A program made the position numbers and the translations under genes. The notes under the pieces were generated by a model. That model did not search any database and was not told the DNA's origin. It saw only the letters and a program-made list of their open reading frames with translations. Positions 1 to 11,199 of a DNA stretch of 64,000 bases are shown piece after piece. Every line of letters begins with the position of its first letter. The stretch's first letter is position 1. This DNA comes from Medicago truncatula. Its lineage: Eukaryota; Streptophyta; Magnoliopsida; Fabales; Fabaceae. The stretch lies in assembly GCF_003473485.1 (NCBI RefSeq), contig NC_053045.1, positions 44,496,494-44,560,493 on the forward strand, read 5' to 3'.

Positions 1-1007
1 TCTGGCGTATTGTTTTAGGCTTTGATTTTTTAATTCCACACCTATAGTCTTTCTTCTTCTCTGTTTGATATGTTTTGGAAAAAATGAGCAAATCATGTAG
101 TTTTACTCTCAAATCGTGTCGTTGGTTTTTGTTTTTATCATAGAATAAAATTGGTTAGTTTACCATCAATTTTGTTTTAATTCACAAACTCTATGATCAA
201 AAGAAGAATTTATTAGGAAAAAAAAAAACTAAAACCGCAAAGAGGAAGTTAATGAAACTAAACTTAGCTAAATTCAATATTATTTTTTTTGAAAGGATTC
301 AACGTTGTTTGACTTGGAGAAATTCAATTGATATTGTGTTAGTTTCAAATTTCAACTGTTTGCAAAAGCTGAGTAACATATGAAATTGGTGGATAAGTAC
401 TTGATGCCAGGGATGAACTTTAATGTCGAAAACGGTGCTGAGATGTTGGTGGTATATCAAATGTTTGCATCAATAATGTTAAAGAGAGAAGCAAGTTCAG
501 TGCGTGATTTTCTCTTACATATTTTTTATTGTGGTTTTGATATGAAAAAAACATAGAAAAATTACGTAAGAAAATTAGGTGGGACCCAACCACCTCTTCG
601 TGCAATTCTTGGGGGTGCTTCTAGCACCATATAGCAAAACTGATAAAATATTGTACACTGAGAAAGTATTCTAATAAAACTCTTGAGTAATGTTTTAATT
701 ATTTTATGCCGTCTTTTTTAAAAGAAAATACCATTGTCAATATAAATTTCTTTTACAATATCAATCAATTATAACCATCAAATCATTAATTTTGTTTTGC
801 AAATAGGAGTATAAAAATGGATATCGCTAACGAGCGTGCCAAAGACACTCTCTAAGGATTTTTAAAATAAAAAGTTATTTATTTATTTTTGACAAAAAAA
901 AATTATCCATTCTAAAAGGCAAATATTTCAATCTTCAATATGCATTGAATACATATATATTTATATTTTTTTTTTTATATAAAAACTTGTTATTTAAAGT
1001 CATTATT
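1..1007. other. AT-rich intergenic DNA upstream of the kinesin gene
   Basis: I see no supportable gene. The stretch is AT-rich with many stop codons in all frames and short homopolymer runs. The longest open frame (about 60 codons near 420-605 on the - strand) has no recognisable motif and looks like chance. Confidence 0.6.
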
Positions 1008-1016
1008 AAAAGTGTC

Positions 1017-1129
1017 AGTCGGTTGGACAATGCATTATTATATACAGGGTCCGCGGTTCGAACCCCGGACACCCCACTTATTCACCTTATAAGATGAATT
1101 CTAGTCGCTAGATTACCTGACAAAAAAAT
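1017..1129 (+). mobile_element. tRNA-derived SINE, 5'-truncated
   Basis: A pol III B-box-like motif (GGTTCGAACCCC) lies about 35 bp after a weak A-box remnant (CAGTCGGTTGG), followed by a conserved tail ending in an A-rich run. The copy is flanked by the 9-bp direct repeat AAAAGTGTC (1008-1016 and 1130-1138), a target-site duplication made by LINE-type machinery. Compared with the copy at 27029-27170 it lacks the first bases of the A-box region. No coding capacity. Confidence 0.8.
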
Positions 1130-1430
1130 AAAAGTGTCGTTAAGATCGTTTGCTATGCTTTTTGTAAATTTTTATTTTTTATTTTTATAAATGCACTTGT
1201 TAGGATTTCCTTAAAAATATTTCACATTAATTATAATTATTATTTTTCTATATAAATAAATAGGCATGATTTGTTGACTTTACCATAAGAGTGCATGACA
1301 ATTAAAGTCAATTAATAAGTTTTTTTTCCTTAAAAAAAAAAAGTAGTGTTTTTTTAGGAGGAATTATGTTAGTGTAATTTTTATAAATAAATGATATTTT
1401 AAAATTATTGAGATATAATAAATGAAAAGG

Positions 1431-1473
1431 CCGTTAATTTAAAAAAAAAAAAATTAAAAAAAGACCGTTGGTT
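1431..1473. promoter_or_regulatory. two AACGG cores resembling M-phase-specific activator (MSA) elements
   Basis: CCGTT occurs at 1431-1435 and 1465-1469, giving AACGG on the - strand. The second site reads ACCAACGGTCT, about 9 of 11 positions of the MSA consensus YCNAACGGYYA. MSA elements bind three-repeat MYBs and drive G2/M transcription of plant cyclin B and cytokinetic kinesin genes. They sit just upstream of the inferred kinesin transcription start. Function here is inferred; the motif is short and could occur by chance. Confidence 0.4.
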
Positions 1474-1835
1474 TCAAAATCTCATCTTCATTTGAAAAAC
1501 AAACACAGCAGCACTGTTTCCTTCACCGAGCCACCAATCCCAATTTCACACCCCCTTCACTTCTAATTCCACCTCCGCAAACCCTAACTTCTCCCCATTG
1601 TCCTCCTGACTCCGTCAACCGGTACGATTCTTTTCGATTTCAATTTCATTCCTCTGTAATTTTATCATGTTGTTAATGAATTATATTCCTCTGTAATTTC
1701 TTGTAGCATTTGGGTTTTTTGGCTTCTGTTTGTTTTGCCTGTCATCTTTGTAACGGGTTGTGCACTGTGAGGTTGGTAGCCTAATTTAATTTGCTGTTAA
1801 AAAAATAATTTCAAAAAGCTTAATTTTTTTTATAG

Positions 1836-4800
1836 ATGGCTTCTCGGAATCAGAACCGGCCTCCTCAAAACCACTCCAATGTAAGCCATTTATGTATTTT
1901 TACTTTAAAGATTGTTGATTTAATCAATGAATTGAACGAATGTGATTATTTTCTTATGATTTCTGAAAAAAGGTTGGATCTGAAGACATTGAGAGACAAA
2001 GAGTGTCTGGTAGAGCTAAAGCTAGAGCGCCGTTAACTGCAATGGTGAACAACGCTACTGCGGGTAACATAGAGGGAATCGATTCAAGCATGATTGAATT
2101 CACAAAAGATGATATAGAGGCATTGCTTAATGAGAAGATGAAAAAGGGAACTCCTTTTGATAATAAGGTCTCTCTTATCTTACTCAATTTTTCTAGGGCC
2201 CGTTTGGATTGACTTATTTGAATTTGTCTATTGAGATAAGCACTTGTGAGACTGTTTCGGAGAACTTACAAAAACAACTTATGACATGTTCAAATGCTGT
2301 TTTTCAATTCATTTTCATAAGTTCTCCCAGATAGCTTATACAAAAAAATTTAATATTTTATCTTTTGTTGTGAAAATAGTTTATAGATAAGTGCTTATCA
2401 TGATAACTGCTTATGTTATGCTGTAAGCTGCAAATTAAGCTAATTAAGTTATTTATCCAAATAGGGCCTTAATCTATCTTTTAATCTTAAGAAAATAGGT
2501 GTTGTTTATGGAACTTATTTGGGTGTCTGCCCTCTTGTTTTTGGTATGCAGAAAAAAATGGAGCAGATGGTGGATCTTATTAAGCGGCTTAAGCTTTGTG
2601 TTCAATGGTGCGCCAACAAGATTGAAACGCTTCACTCTGAAGTCGAGTCTGCTGTTGAGAAGTGTTCTGCTACTGGTATATTTTTTCTTCTGTCTTTTGT
2701 GATAAATATAATTGTGTTGGGATGTTTGTTTCCAAAAGACCAAAACTAATGCGGAGATGTTTGGCTATTGAGCCCTAAATATTGTGACTGATTTGGTTGC
2801 TGAATTTTGTGTGTGCTTTTTGTGTGGATTATGAAAAAAAAGCTAATATCATTGTCGTATATTGTTACTAGCAATTGTGAATTTAGGCGAAGTAGTTTGC
2901 TTATATAATAGGAAAGTTAATATTGTAGTTCTCTAGTGATTGTGCAATAATTTGGCACTGTCTAGAGCTTATAAATATTTGCATTTTTATGCTAAATCAT
3001 TGTAAATGATTAACCAAAAATCTTTATTTTGCTTTATCTTGTTCACCATCCCTGAAAGTATTTATTTTGAGTAGGTTTCAAACAAAAGAATAATTATTTA
3101 AACATCACGTATTGGCTTTATTTCAGAGATTGAGATGAAAAATAAGACCGAGGAGCTTCAATCAGATCTCAATTCAGCTAACGAGGCTTATAGAAGACTT
3201 GAAACAGAGAAATCAATCATTGTTGAGAGCCTTAATGATACAAGAGATTTTAATAAGGAATTGCAGGATAGATTGAAATCTCTTAAAGTAAGTTGTTCCA
3301 ATATGATTTTTTTTTTGTCGATGTAGTATTTGTATGACGTTGACATTTGAAAATGTACCAAATCATGAAAATGTATGTGAACCTATTGAAAATTTTTTGC
3401 TGCTTCGTTAAAGAATGAATTGAAGGAGAGTAGCTGGGAAAAGCTAGCCATTGCTGTCTTGCCTAGCAACTCTCTTCACCGGGCCAAAACATTAGCCTCC
3501 TCCTTTTCAAGCAATTAAATTTTGACTTGTTATAAGTAACATTGTTGCGGAGAGGAAATAAGTTTGCATTTTCTATCATTATTTATAGTATTCAATTCCT
3601 TTCCATATTTTTGTTGCAAGCGTCTCATTTTTTGTGTTGCATTGTTCCCTTTCTTCTTATCTCAGGATTCACAGAATGAAGCTATAAAGCATAAAGAAAT
3701 GTTCCGCGAAGAACTAAAAAAAATTACAGATGATCGCGATCGCCTACAAGGAAAACTAAATGAAGTAATGTTAGAACGGGAAAAATACATAAAATTTAAA
3801 TATGAAACATACTCAAAATTGGATAAATTGGCAAGTAAAACAGAGGCACTTGAGGTTCGTTGTTTTATTTTGTTGTCACCTATGTTAAGATCGTTTATTT
3901 ATTATTTTGTACTCTTGTGTGTTCAGTAGATTTATGCAATAGTGTGTTTCCTTTACAGGAGACTTGTTCCTCTCAAAAGGAGAAAATAAATATACTGGAG
4001 CAAAAGTTACATGCTGAAAGGGAGAAGTTAGAGGTAATTCAATTGGGTTTTATTATATTTAATATGGAGTAGTTGTTTACCATTATTAAAAATTTATCAT
4101 AAATAAATGGTAAAATGTTTATGATGGTTTTTGCTTTTAAAATTGAGTGCTTCTATGAAAACTAGATGTCCAAAACTGACACTAACTTATATTTTCTTTC
4201 TGGGGCTTCTGGCTAGATGGCTGATTTATCTGCTATGGAAACAAGAGCAACGTTTGAAGAGCAGAAAAAATTCATTCGTAAACTACAAGATCAATTGGCA
4301 GATAAAGAATTTCAAGTAGTTGAAGGAGAAAAGCTAAGGAAAAAACTGCACAACACTGTCTTGGTAATGTCTGGTTCGTTTTACTTTTTAGATCATCTAA
4401 AGCTTCTTGTCAACTGTAAGACATTATAAAGCTATGGCATCCAATTATTTTTATTTCTAGGAGCTGAAAGGAAATATTCGTGTGTTTTGTCGTGTGCGAC
4501 CTTTACTACAAGACCGTTCAGAAACGAAGATGGTTGTTACTTACCCTACGTCAATAGAAATGCTTGGCCGGGGCATTGAGTTGGAACAAAATGGTATAAC
4601 ACATATTTCTTTACCGCTACTCCACTCCTACTGTTTCTTACGAGTTTCATGCAATGCAATGTTATGCTTAGTCAAGTATCACAATTTTGTCCTGTAAAAT
4701 TTAGCAGGACAGAAACAGCTTTTTACATTTGACAAGGTGTTTAATGATGACGCCTCTCAGCATGACGTTTTTACCGAAATATCACAACTGGTGCAGAGTG

Positions 4801-7332
4801 CCCTTGATGGCTACAAGGTGATTCTACATTGCCTCCTTTCGCTTCATAATGTATCATGCTTATTCTTGTGTTTAAGATCCTACGAAAAAAAAATTGAGTT
4901 TTCTTGTCACTTGTAGCACAACTAAATTGTATGAATATTGAATATGCAGTAGTAATTTATTGATTGAATGTTTAATGTTGGTGATTTATGATTATGCACT
5001 TCATTATATGATATTATCATTAATTACTTTAGGTTTTTTCTGTGTCTGCGCCCTGCGGTCTGCACTTCTGCCTTTAAAAACCTCTTACGTTTTAAAAAAG
5101 CTCCACCATCAACACTTGAAGTACACAACCTTTATATTTGTTTATATTTCCTACCAACTTTCTTGTGTTTGATATCTTGGATGTGTCTTTGGACAACAAA
5201 AACTTCAGTTCATTTCTTGAAAAAACATTTATCTGTCATGAGACACCACATGGAAGTGAAGTGGATTGTACGCTTACGTAAACATGGCTTACTGGATTCT
5301 TACCTTTTCCTTCGCATATTCCTTGGCTTCTTTTTGTTGATTTGTTGTTTTGTTTTGGGTATAAATTATGATCTGGACATGGCTGTTTATTATGCTAGGT
5401 ATGCATTTTTGCTTATGGACAAACGGGTTCAGGAAAAACCCATACAATGATGGGTAGGCCTGACTCTCCAGATCTCAAAGGGATGATACCACTTTCTTTA
5501 GAACAGATATTCCAGACCAGTCAATCTCTTAAACACCAGGGCTGGAATTACAAAATGCAGGTTGGTGTATTATATTCTCATTTTCATGTTGACATGTTGT
5601 CACATAAATGGAAGCTGAACCCGATTTTCATATTCATATTACTAGGCATCAGTATTGGAAATATATAATGAGACCATCAAAGATTTGTTATTGTCAAATC
5701 GGTCAAGTGGGATTGACCAAACACGAGCAGAAAATAGTGTTCATGGAAAACAGTACACTATTAGACATGACAAAAATGGAAACACACATGTTTTGGACCT
5801 CACCATTGTCGATGTTTGTAGTGCCGATGAGATTTCCTCCCTCCTCCAAAAGGCTGCCCAAATCAGGTATTATTGTGCTTGCTCCATATTATAGGATCCT
5901 GTAAATGTTTTCTTTATATGGTGTAAGAATAAACATTGTGGGTGAATGAAGATTGCATATTTTCTTCCGTAAGAAATCGAGTTTACATCCAACTTAACAC
6001 TTTTTGAAGTTGTCGAGTTTAGATATATTTTATTTAATTAGAGTATCTACGATTAATATATAAAATACGATATGCTCTTGTTGTACTTGGTCACTACTAG
6101 AGTCTACATATGGCTTGGTGGTTTCATTTATGAAACATAGGAAATAAGAAATCATTACCCGCTTGTGTCTTCAGGTCAATGGGAAGAACACAAATGAATG
6201 AACAATCATCAAGAAGCCACTTTGTCGTTACTTTGCGCATATGTGGTGTAAACGAGGTACATGCCTTCACAATAAGTTTTGTTACAGCTTAATCCTTGTT
6301 ATTTATTTCATAATGCATTTATTTCTGTTTTGCAGAACACTGAACAACAAGTACAAGGTGTCTTAAACCTGATTGATTTGGCTGGAAGTGAAAGACTTTC
6401 AAGGAGTGGGGCCACGGGGGAACGTTTGAAGGAAACTCAGGTGTCTTTGACTATTTGATTTGCATATTTACGATCTTGAGCTCCTGGTGAATGATTCAAC
6501 TTTCTTTAATAAACTAATTATTTTCATTGTTGTCATATTCAGGCTATCAACCAAAGTCTCTCCTGTTTGAGCAATGTCATATTTGCTTTGGCAAAGAAAG
6601 AAGAGCATGTTCCTTTCAGGGATTCAAAACTTACACACCTACTTCAGGTATATAAAAACCCATATAATTTTGCATTATTGATGAATTAATCATACTGTTC
6701 TTGTTAATTTTAAATTAAAAGAGAAAAAAGTTACACTGATGTTACATATATAATTATCGATGAAATAAAAATTTCATTGTAGTGTCATTTCTTAAGATTG
6801 GATTCTAATATACTTATGGGATATGATTTTATCAGTTGAACAATTAAAACTTAAAAGCATCAATTAAGGAGAAAGATGATTTTTATTTTACTTTTTTTGG
6901 AATGATGTTGTGCTACTTATTTAACAAATATTTTAAGTGTTGTATTTTATACCGCTTTAATCCCTTGAAACAAGAAAGTCACTTCCTTTAGAGAATGTGG
7001 ACTTGATTATCATCTCATGTTAGAACTTAGGAATAATACCAATCATAACACAATCTACAATAACACTGTCAGTTTGACTTTATAAAATTATATTGTTGAA
7101 CATATCACTTTCAGTATGATTTTACTTTCTTCCAGTGCTCCCATAACATATTTATATTGTTGGATTGCAGCCATGTCTTGAAGGGGATTCCAAAACTTTA
7201 ATGTTTGTCAACATCTCACCTGATCAATCTTCAATTGACGAGTCACTTTGCTCTCTTCGATTTGCGTCTAGAGTCAATGCGGTGAAATTAGGAATTCACA
7301 ATGTCAGACCTAGACATCCACTCAATGTTTAG
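1836..7332 (+). CDS. kinesin-14 (ATK1/ATK5-like, C-terminal motor kinesin)
   Basis: Minus-end-directed microtubule motor expected in spindle and phragmoplast assembly. I read 15 coding exons with GT-AG introns: 1836-1880, 1973-2167, 2552-2675, 3127-3287, 3666-3854, 3959-4033, 4217-4363, 4461-4593, 4708-4817, 5399-5560, 5646-5866, 6175-6256, 6336-6440, 6543-6647 and 7171-7332. They total 2016 nt, or 671 residues, in one continuous frame. Residues about 60-312 are charged and coiled-coil-like. The neck is [11 protein letters not shown] (about 316-326). The motor fills 313-671 with P-loop GQTGSGKT (400-407), switch I NEQSSRSH (529-536) and switch II DLAGSER (562-568). A motor at the C-terminus with this neck defines kinesin-14. 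A 5' UTR exon (about 1500-1621) is joined by an intron (1622-1835) whose acceptor directly precedes the ATG. The N-terminal tail is about 120 residues shorter than my memory of Arabidopsis ATK1/ATK5 (about 790 aa). All motor signatures are intact. Confidence 0.95.
2196..2468. mobile_element. MITE in kinesin intron 3
   Basis: Imperfect terminal inverted repeats: the left end reads GGGCCCGTTTGGATTGACTT, and the right end on the other strand reads GGCCCTATTTGGATAAATAA. The 273-bp interior is non-coding, with internal near-palindromes around AGCTTAT and AAGCACTT. It lies wholly in the intron between coding exons 2 and 3 and leaves the splice sites alone. The target duplication is not clear, so the superfamily is uncertain. 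Confidence 0.65.
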
Positions 7333-7559
7333 AATCTTGGTTGAGTTCAAATATTCGTTGTGTCATGACTTTGGAATGATAATGAAGTTTGGGCAAAATA
7401 TTTTTGTTATTTTTGAAATAAATCGAACATATAAGAGCTTAGGTGCAAAAGGTTGCATTTATTTGATAATTAAACTGATATTTCAATACACTGGAAGCAT
7501 AACAAACTAAGATAATGCTGCATGATTTTAGGAACACAAAAAGGAAATAAAACAGGAAA

Positions 7560-8740
7560 CTAATTTGATAGTACTGAGGCATGTTCTCAACACCCCTCCT
7601 TGCCTTGAGGCTCCAAATTACCTTCATCTTCATATATTCAAATTCGTTGAGTGGAAAAGACATTTTAAACATATCCGTAGATTGGTCTTCAATTTTACAG
7701 AAACCAGATTCACATCACCCTATTGTTGCCCTTCTCTTAACTAAAATAAACTTAACATTGAAGTGTTTAGTCTTTCCTTGAAACACGGGATTGTATGATT
7801 TTGAAATTTGCTGCTTGATTGTCAACAATAATTTTGTGATGTGCTCTTGCTTCATGTCCAAATATGCTATAATATTCCTTATCATATAGCTTGACTACAA
7901 CTACTGTTGCAGCTACTAACTCAGGTACTTTCTTATTTGAACACCTAAACCTATATCGAAACAATACTCGAGGTACTCTTCATATCATCCAAGCTATCTA
8001 CCTAATCACTATTAGAAAGAGCCAAATATGCTTCGATATGTCGCACAACTCTCTGCTGCTTTCAAGTGTAGCTCACTAGCCCATTGCATAAATATTGACA
8101 AAAGCTAACTGGAAATAAGATGTAATATAAAGTAGACATCCAATCAAGCTTTTGAAATGAACTTACCTTATCAGCTCCATCTTCCTTGATGAACTTCTCC
8201 TTTTGATTCATCGGAGTGTTCATTGTTTTGCATTTCTCAAGACGATTTTCTTTTAGAATCTCCTTCGCATATTTCCTTTGGTAAATGTAAATTTCTTTTT
8301 TCTTGTAAATGACCTCCATCTCTAAAGAATGTCATAAGAAACAAGATCATTCATCTCAAACACATCATTCATTTCTTTCATAAAAAAATACAACCTTCAT
8401 TTCTTGCTTGAATTCTTCAATTAAATCTTGGTCACTTCATGTCATGTGAACCTGTGCATCAATGTTTATTGGCATAGTGGCAAGCTCTGCCTCAATTTTG
8501 TTTGTTGTAGTATTTAACATGTTTTGGAATTGAGTCATTTGAGCAGCACCTTGATCCAGAGTCATCCGAGTTGCACCTCGATCCGGAGTCTGTGGTTCCT
8601 CATCACTGGGTCGTTCATCATTACTAGGTTACTCATCATCACTAGGTTGTTCCTCCTCAACTTGACTTGATCTTGCTGCTGTTGTGGCTGATGCAGTTGT
8701 TCATCATCACTATGTTATATTATTGATGTTATTGAAAAAG
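7560..8740 (-). mobile_element. Ty1/copia retrotransposon fossil (RT-RNase H end of pol)
   Basis: Minus-strand translations give pieces typical of copia polyproteins. KYAKEILK, MNTPMNQKEKF and EDGADKV (reverse transcriptase to RNase H linker) lie near 8150-8310. FGHEARAHHKIIVDNQAA (RNase H) lies near 7810-7870. PLNEFEYM, near the pol C-terminus, lies near 7630-7660. A low-complexity stretch near 8560-8700 may be linker. No LTRs are recognisable. The copy is fragmentary and broken in several places and looks old. It lies just downstream of the kinesin 3' end. Confidence 0.8.
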
Positions 8741-9154
8741 ATGAAATTTTTTATTATATCTGTTGTATTATTGGTAAAACATAAACTAATTTGTTACTAT
8801 TTAAAATAACAAACATCTATACATATCATTTTAATCAAAATTAAAATTTCATACAAAATATTGATTATAATTTACACACGTTAGAACAATAAAAAATCGG
8901 ATAAACGGATAAAGAGTATCCGTCTAAACACTTATGATGTATAATGTTAATGCATACAAATATTTATTAAATTGAAAATGAATTTCAAAACCGACACTTT
9001 TTTACCCCAACCAATCAATTCAACATAATTTCTTTTAGGGACAATTCAACATAAAAAGGTTTACCCAAAATTACCACGGAAGTTCTACTATTTTACGTGA
9101 AACTCATTTTTAAAGTATAAACCACATATTAGTTTGATCCGATAAAAGAGTAAA
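8741..9154. other. AT-rich spacer
   Basis: I see no gene or clear repeat; only AT-rich, stop-rich DNA between a copia fossil and a hAT MITE. Confidence 0.5.
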
Positions 9155-9162
9155 TATCAGAG

Positions 9163-9543
9163 CAGTGGCGGAGCCCTTCATGGGCTGGGGTGGGCCACGG
9201 CCCACCCGGAAAAATAAAAAATCAATAATTATAGGTATATTTTGCGAGATTTTATGCAATTTTGTGTTAGTTTTATGTTTTGGTTGATCCAAATTCCTGC
9301 AAAGTGGTGTAGTGGCCCACCCGAAAATTTAAATAATTCAATTATAGGTCTATTTTGCGAGATTTTATACAATTTTATGTCGGTTTTAAGTTTTAGTTGA
9401 TCCAAATTCCCGCTAATTGGTGTAGTGGCTCACCCGAAAAATTTAAATATTTCAATTATAGGTCTAATTTGCGAGACTTTAAACAATTTTTCAATAGTTA
9501 ATTTTAGTGGCCTACCCTGACATTTTTTTCTGGCTCCGCACTG
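9163..9543. mobile_element. non-autonomous hAT element (MITE) with internal tandem repeats
   Basis: The left end CAGTGGCGGAGCC pairs with the right end GGCTCCGCACTG as terminal inverted repeats. They are flanked by a perfect 8-bp duplication, TATCAGAG (9155-9162 and 9544-9551), the hallmark of hAT transposition. The interior has about two and a half copies of a roughly 115-bp unit, each starting near GGCCCACCCG or GGCTCACCCG and containing ATTATAGGT and TTTGCGAGA. No transposase frame is present, so it must have been moved in trans. Confidence 0.88.
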
Positions 9544-9553
9544 TATCAGAGTA

Positions 9554-9700
9554 TTAAAGAACTGTTCCTAGCATTTCTCTAACAATGTCAAAAGGTTGCA
9601 ATTCTAAAGCTTGTCGTAAACGTGTTTCATCTAATAATCCATGTTTATTCAAATGAGCTAACCTAATCCTAGGAGAACAACCTCCACGGGAAATCTCCAT
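9554..9700 (-). CDS. unrecognised 48-aa reading frame (possible exon fragment)
   Basis: A frame from ATG at 9700 to TAA at 9554 reads as balanced, protein-like sequence (contains SPRIRLAHLNKHGLLDE and LRQALELQPFDIVREML). It stays open upstream into FELAFCCPK. This is unlike the AT-rich noise around it, so it may be the last exon or a relic of a gene. I cannot name the family. Its stop codon lies 3 bases from the hAT target duplication, so the MITE landed at its 3' end. No splice partner was identified. Confidence 0.3.
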   Translation of the reverse strand: MEISRGGCSPRIRLAHLNKHGLLDETRLRQALELQPFDIVREMLGTVL

Positions 9701-9719
9701 TTTTGGACAACAAAAAGCC

Positions 9720-10660
9720 AACTCAAAGTAATTTGATATATTATTGGAAATTAATATTTACTCCAAATTTAACGTGAAACCCAGGATCTGAAAGATATAG
9801 ATTAAGCTCACAAAGTGGGATGCAGTGAACATTTATATATTAAATTGGTTGGTGAGGGTAAACATTCGGTTTTAAATTCATTTTTTTTAGATTTTCAATT
9901 TAATAAAAATCAATTAAAATATAATTTTTATATTTTTTAATGTTTAAATTATTAATATCCATGCAGGCATAGTGACAATGATGCACAACATCGTTAAGAA
10001 GTTGCCAACTGAATGTGAAATTAGGAAGAAAAAAAGAATGAACCGGGGCTAGGAAATCATAAATGGAATAAAGTTGAAGGATCAAAATCGTACATTTTAA
10101 ATTAGGAGGACCAAAATTGCACAATTGAGAAAGTTGAGGGCCAAAAGCACAATTAAGTCTAAAAATTATTTAAATATAAACTTAAATGTTATATTAATTT
10201 TGCTTACATACTACTGCAACTCGACAATACTCCAAAGTACTTCCTTCTACAAAAAAACAAAAAAAAAAAAACACACCAAAGTACCAAAAAACTCACTTTA
10301 TGTAAGGACAAACTAAAAGGTCATAATTTATGTGTTATAGAGAGCCTAGAGGCCGATACTTTCTTTTTCATCACAACTCTGGTAACCCAATGGATTCAGC
10401 GATGCAGACCGGAACTGTTATCTACATTTTTACTGAAGGTGGAGGTGTTCTCCTTTGTATGAAAGCTTATAGCTTGCCCCAAAGCTTGTTATAGATTTCC
10501 CTAAAGTGTAGGGTCTCAGAGCAACAGTAAGTAATCAATTATTAAAAGTTGAAAGGAAAAAAATCAAAATTAAACTAATTCAAAGGGAGGAGAAAGAATA
10601 CCAATACAAAAATGTGTTTAGCTATTCTTAAAATCTACCATCATTGTCATTGCCATCATT
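9720..10660. other. intergenic DNA with one foldback-element arm
   Basis: No gene seen. At about 10085-10165 a GGACCAAAATTGCACAATTG / GCACAATTAAG stretch resembles one arm of the 'ggaccaaaa...aattaagcc' foldback elements found intact at 29163 and 35765; the opposite arm is missing. The remainder is AT-rich. Confidence 0.45.
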
Positions 10661-10687
10661 ATGATAATGGCACTGATAGTCTTGACA

Positions 10688-11194
10688 TCATTGCCACAGC
10701 CCCATAGTCTGCATCTGCCGCTTTAGGGCAGCAAGGGTCTTTGACAACATCGACATATGCCCTTGGATGGCAGACATTTCCTCCTTCTCCCGAGATATCT
10801 CCTCATGGGCTAGTTGAATATACTGCTGCACTTGCAATACCGCTTGCTCTAACTGTTGTATCCGCTGGCGCAGGTCATCCACGACAGACTGGGATATGCA
10901 ATAAGCTTTTGTTCAATTATATCTATGAATGAATAGTTTAACCATAGCATAAAACCTATAATAATTAAACATACAATCCTATCCAATACACATGAACATA
11001 TAGTCTAAGGAGCATACAACTGAACATGCATCACAAAACCATAAAAATTTGACCAACAATAGTAATATCTTCTAATATACATTAATAAAGAATTTAAGCA
11101 AAAAGAGTATACCTCGCAGGAAGAAGGCTGAAGGAATTGAGGAAAAATGGAAGACACGGGAAATGGAGGCAGATGGTCAAAGGTGCCGCCGAAC
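10688..11194 (-). pseudogene. two-exon gene remnant with C-terminal coiled coil, possibly transposase-derived
   Basis: Two minus-strand exons fit together. Exon 11113-11194 follows an ATCTAG acceptor, ends at a GAG|GTATAC donor, and encodes FGGTFDHLPPFPVSSIF. Exon 10688-10888 follows a CCCAG acceptor and encodes SVVDDLRQRIQQLEQAVLQV and onward to a stop at 10688. The phases agree. The second exon is a heptad-rich coiled coil of 67 codons. A Pro-rich segment followed by a short coiled coil at the C-terminus resembles what is often annotated as plant CACTA (En/Spm, Ptta) transposase tails. That assignment is a guess, and no upstream domain is visible. Confidence 0.4.
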
Positions 11195-11199
11195 CTAGA

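Noticed and set aside
1040-1075. GGTTCGAACCCC looked like a tRNA T-arm
   Set aside because: No cloverleaf can be formed; the context (weak A box, tail, 9-bp duplication) is that of a SINE.
4860-5380. coding-like stretch inside a long kinesin intron
   Set aside because: The flanking motor exons join perfectly in frame without it, and the kinesin motor sequence is continuous across the junction.
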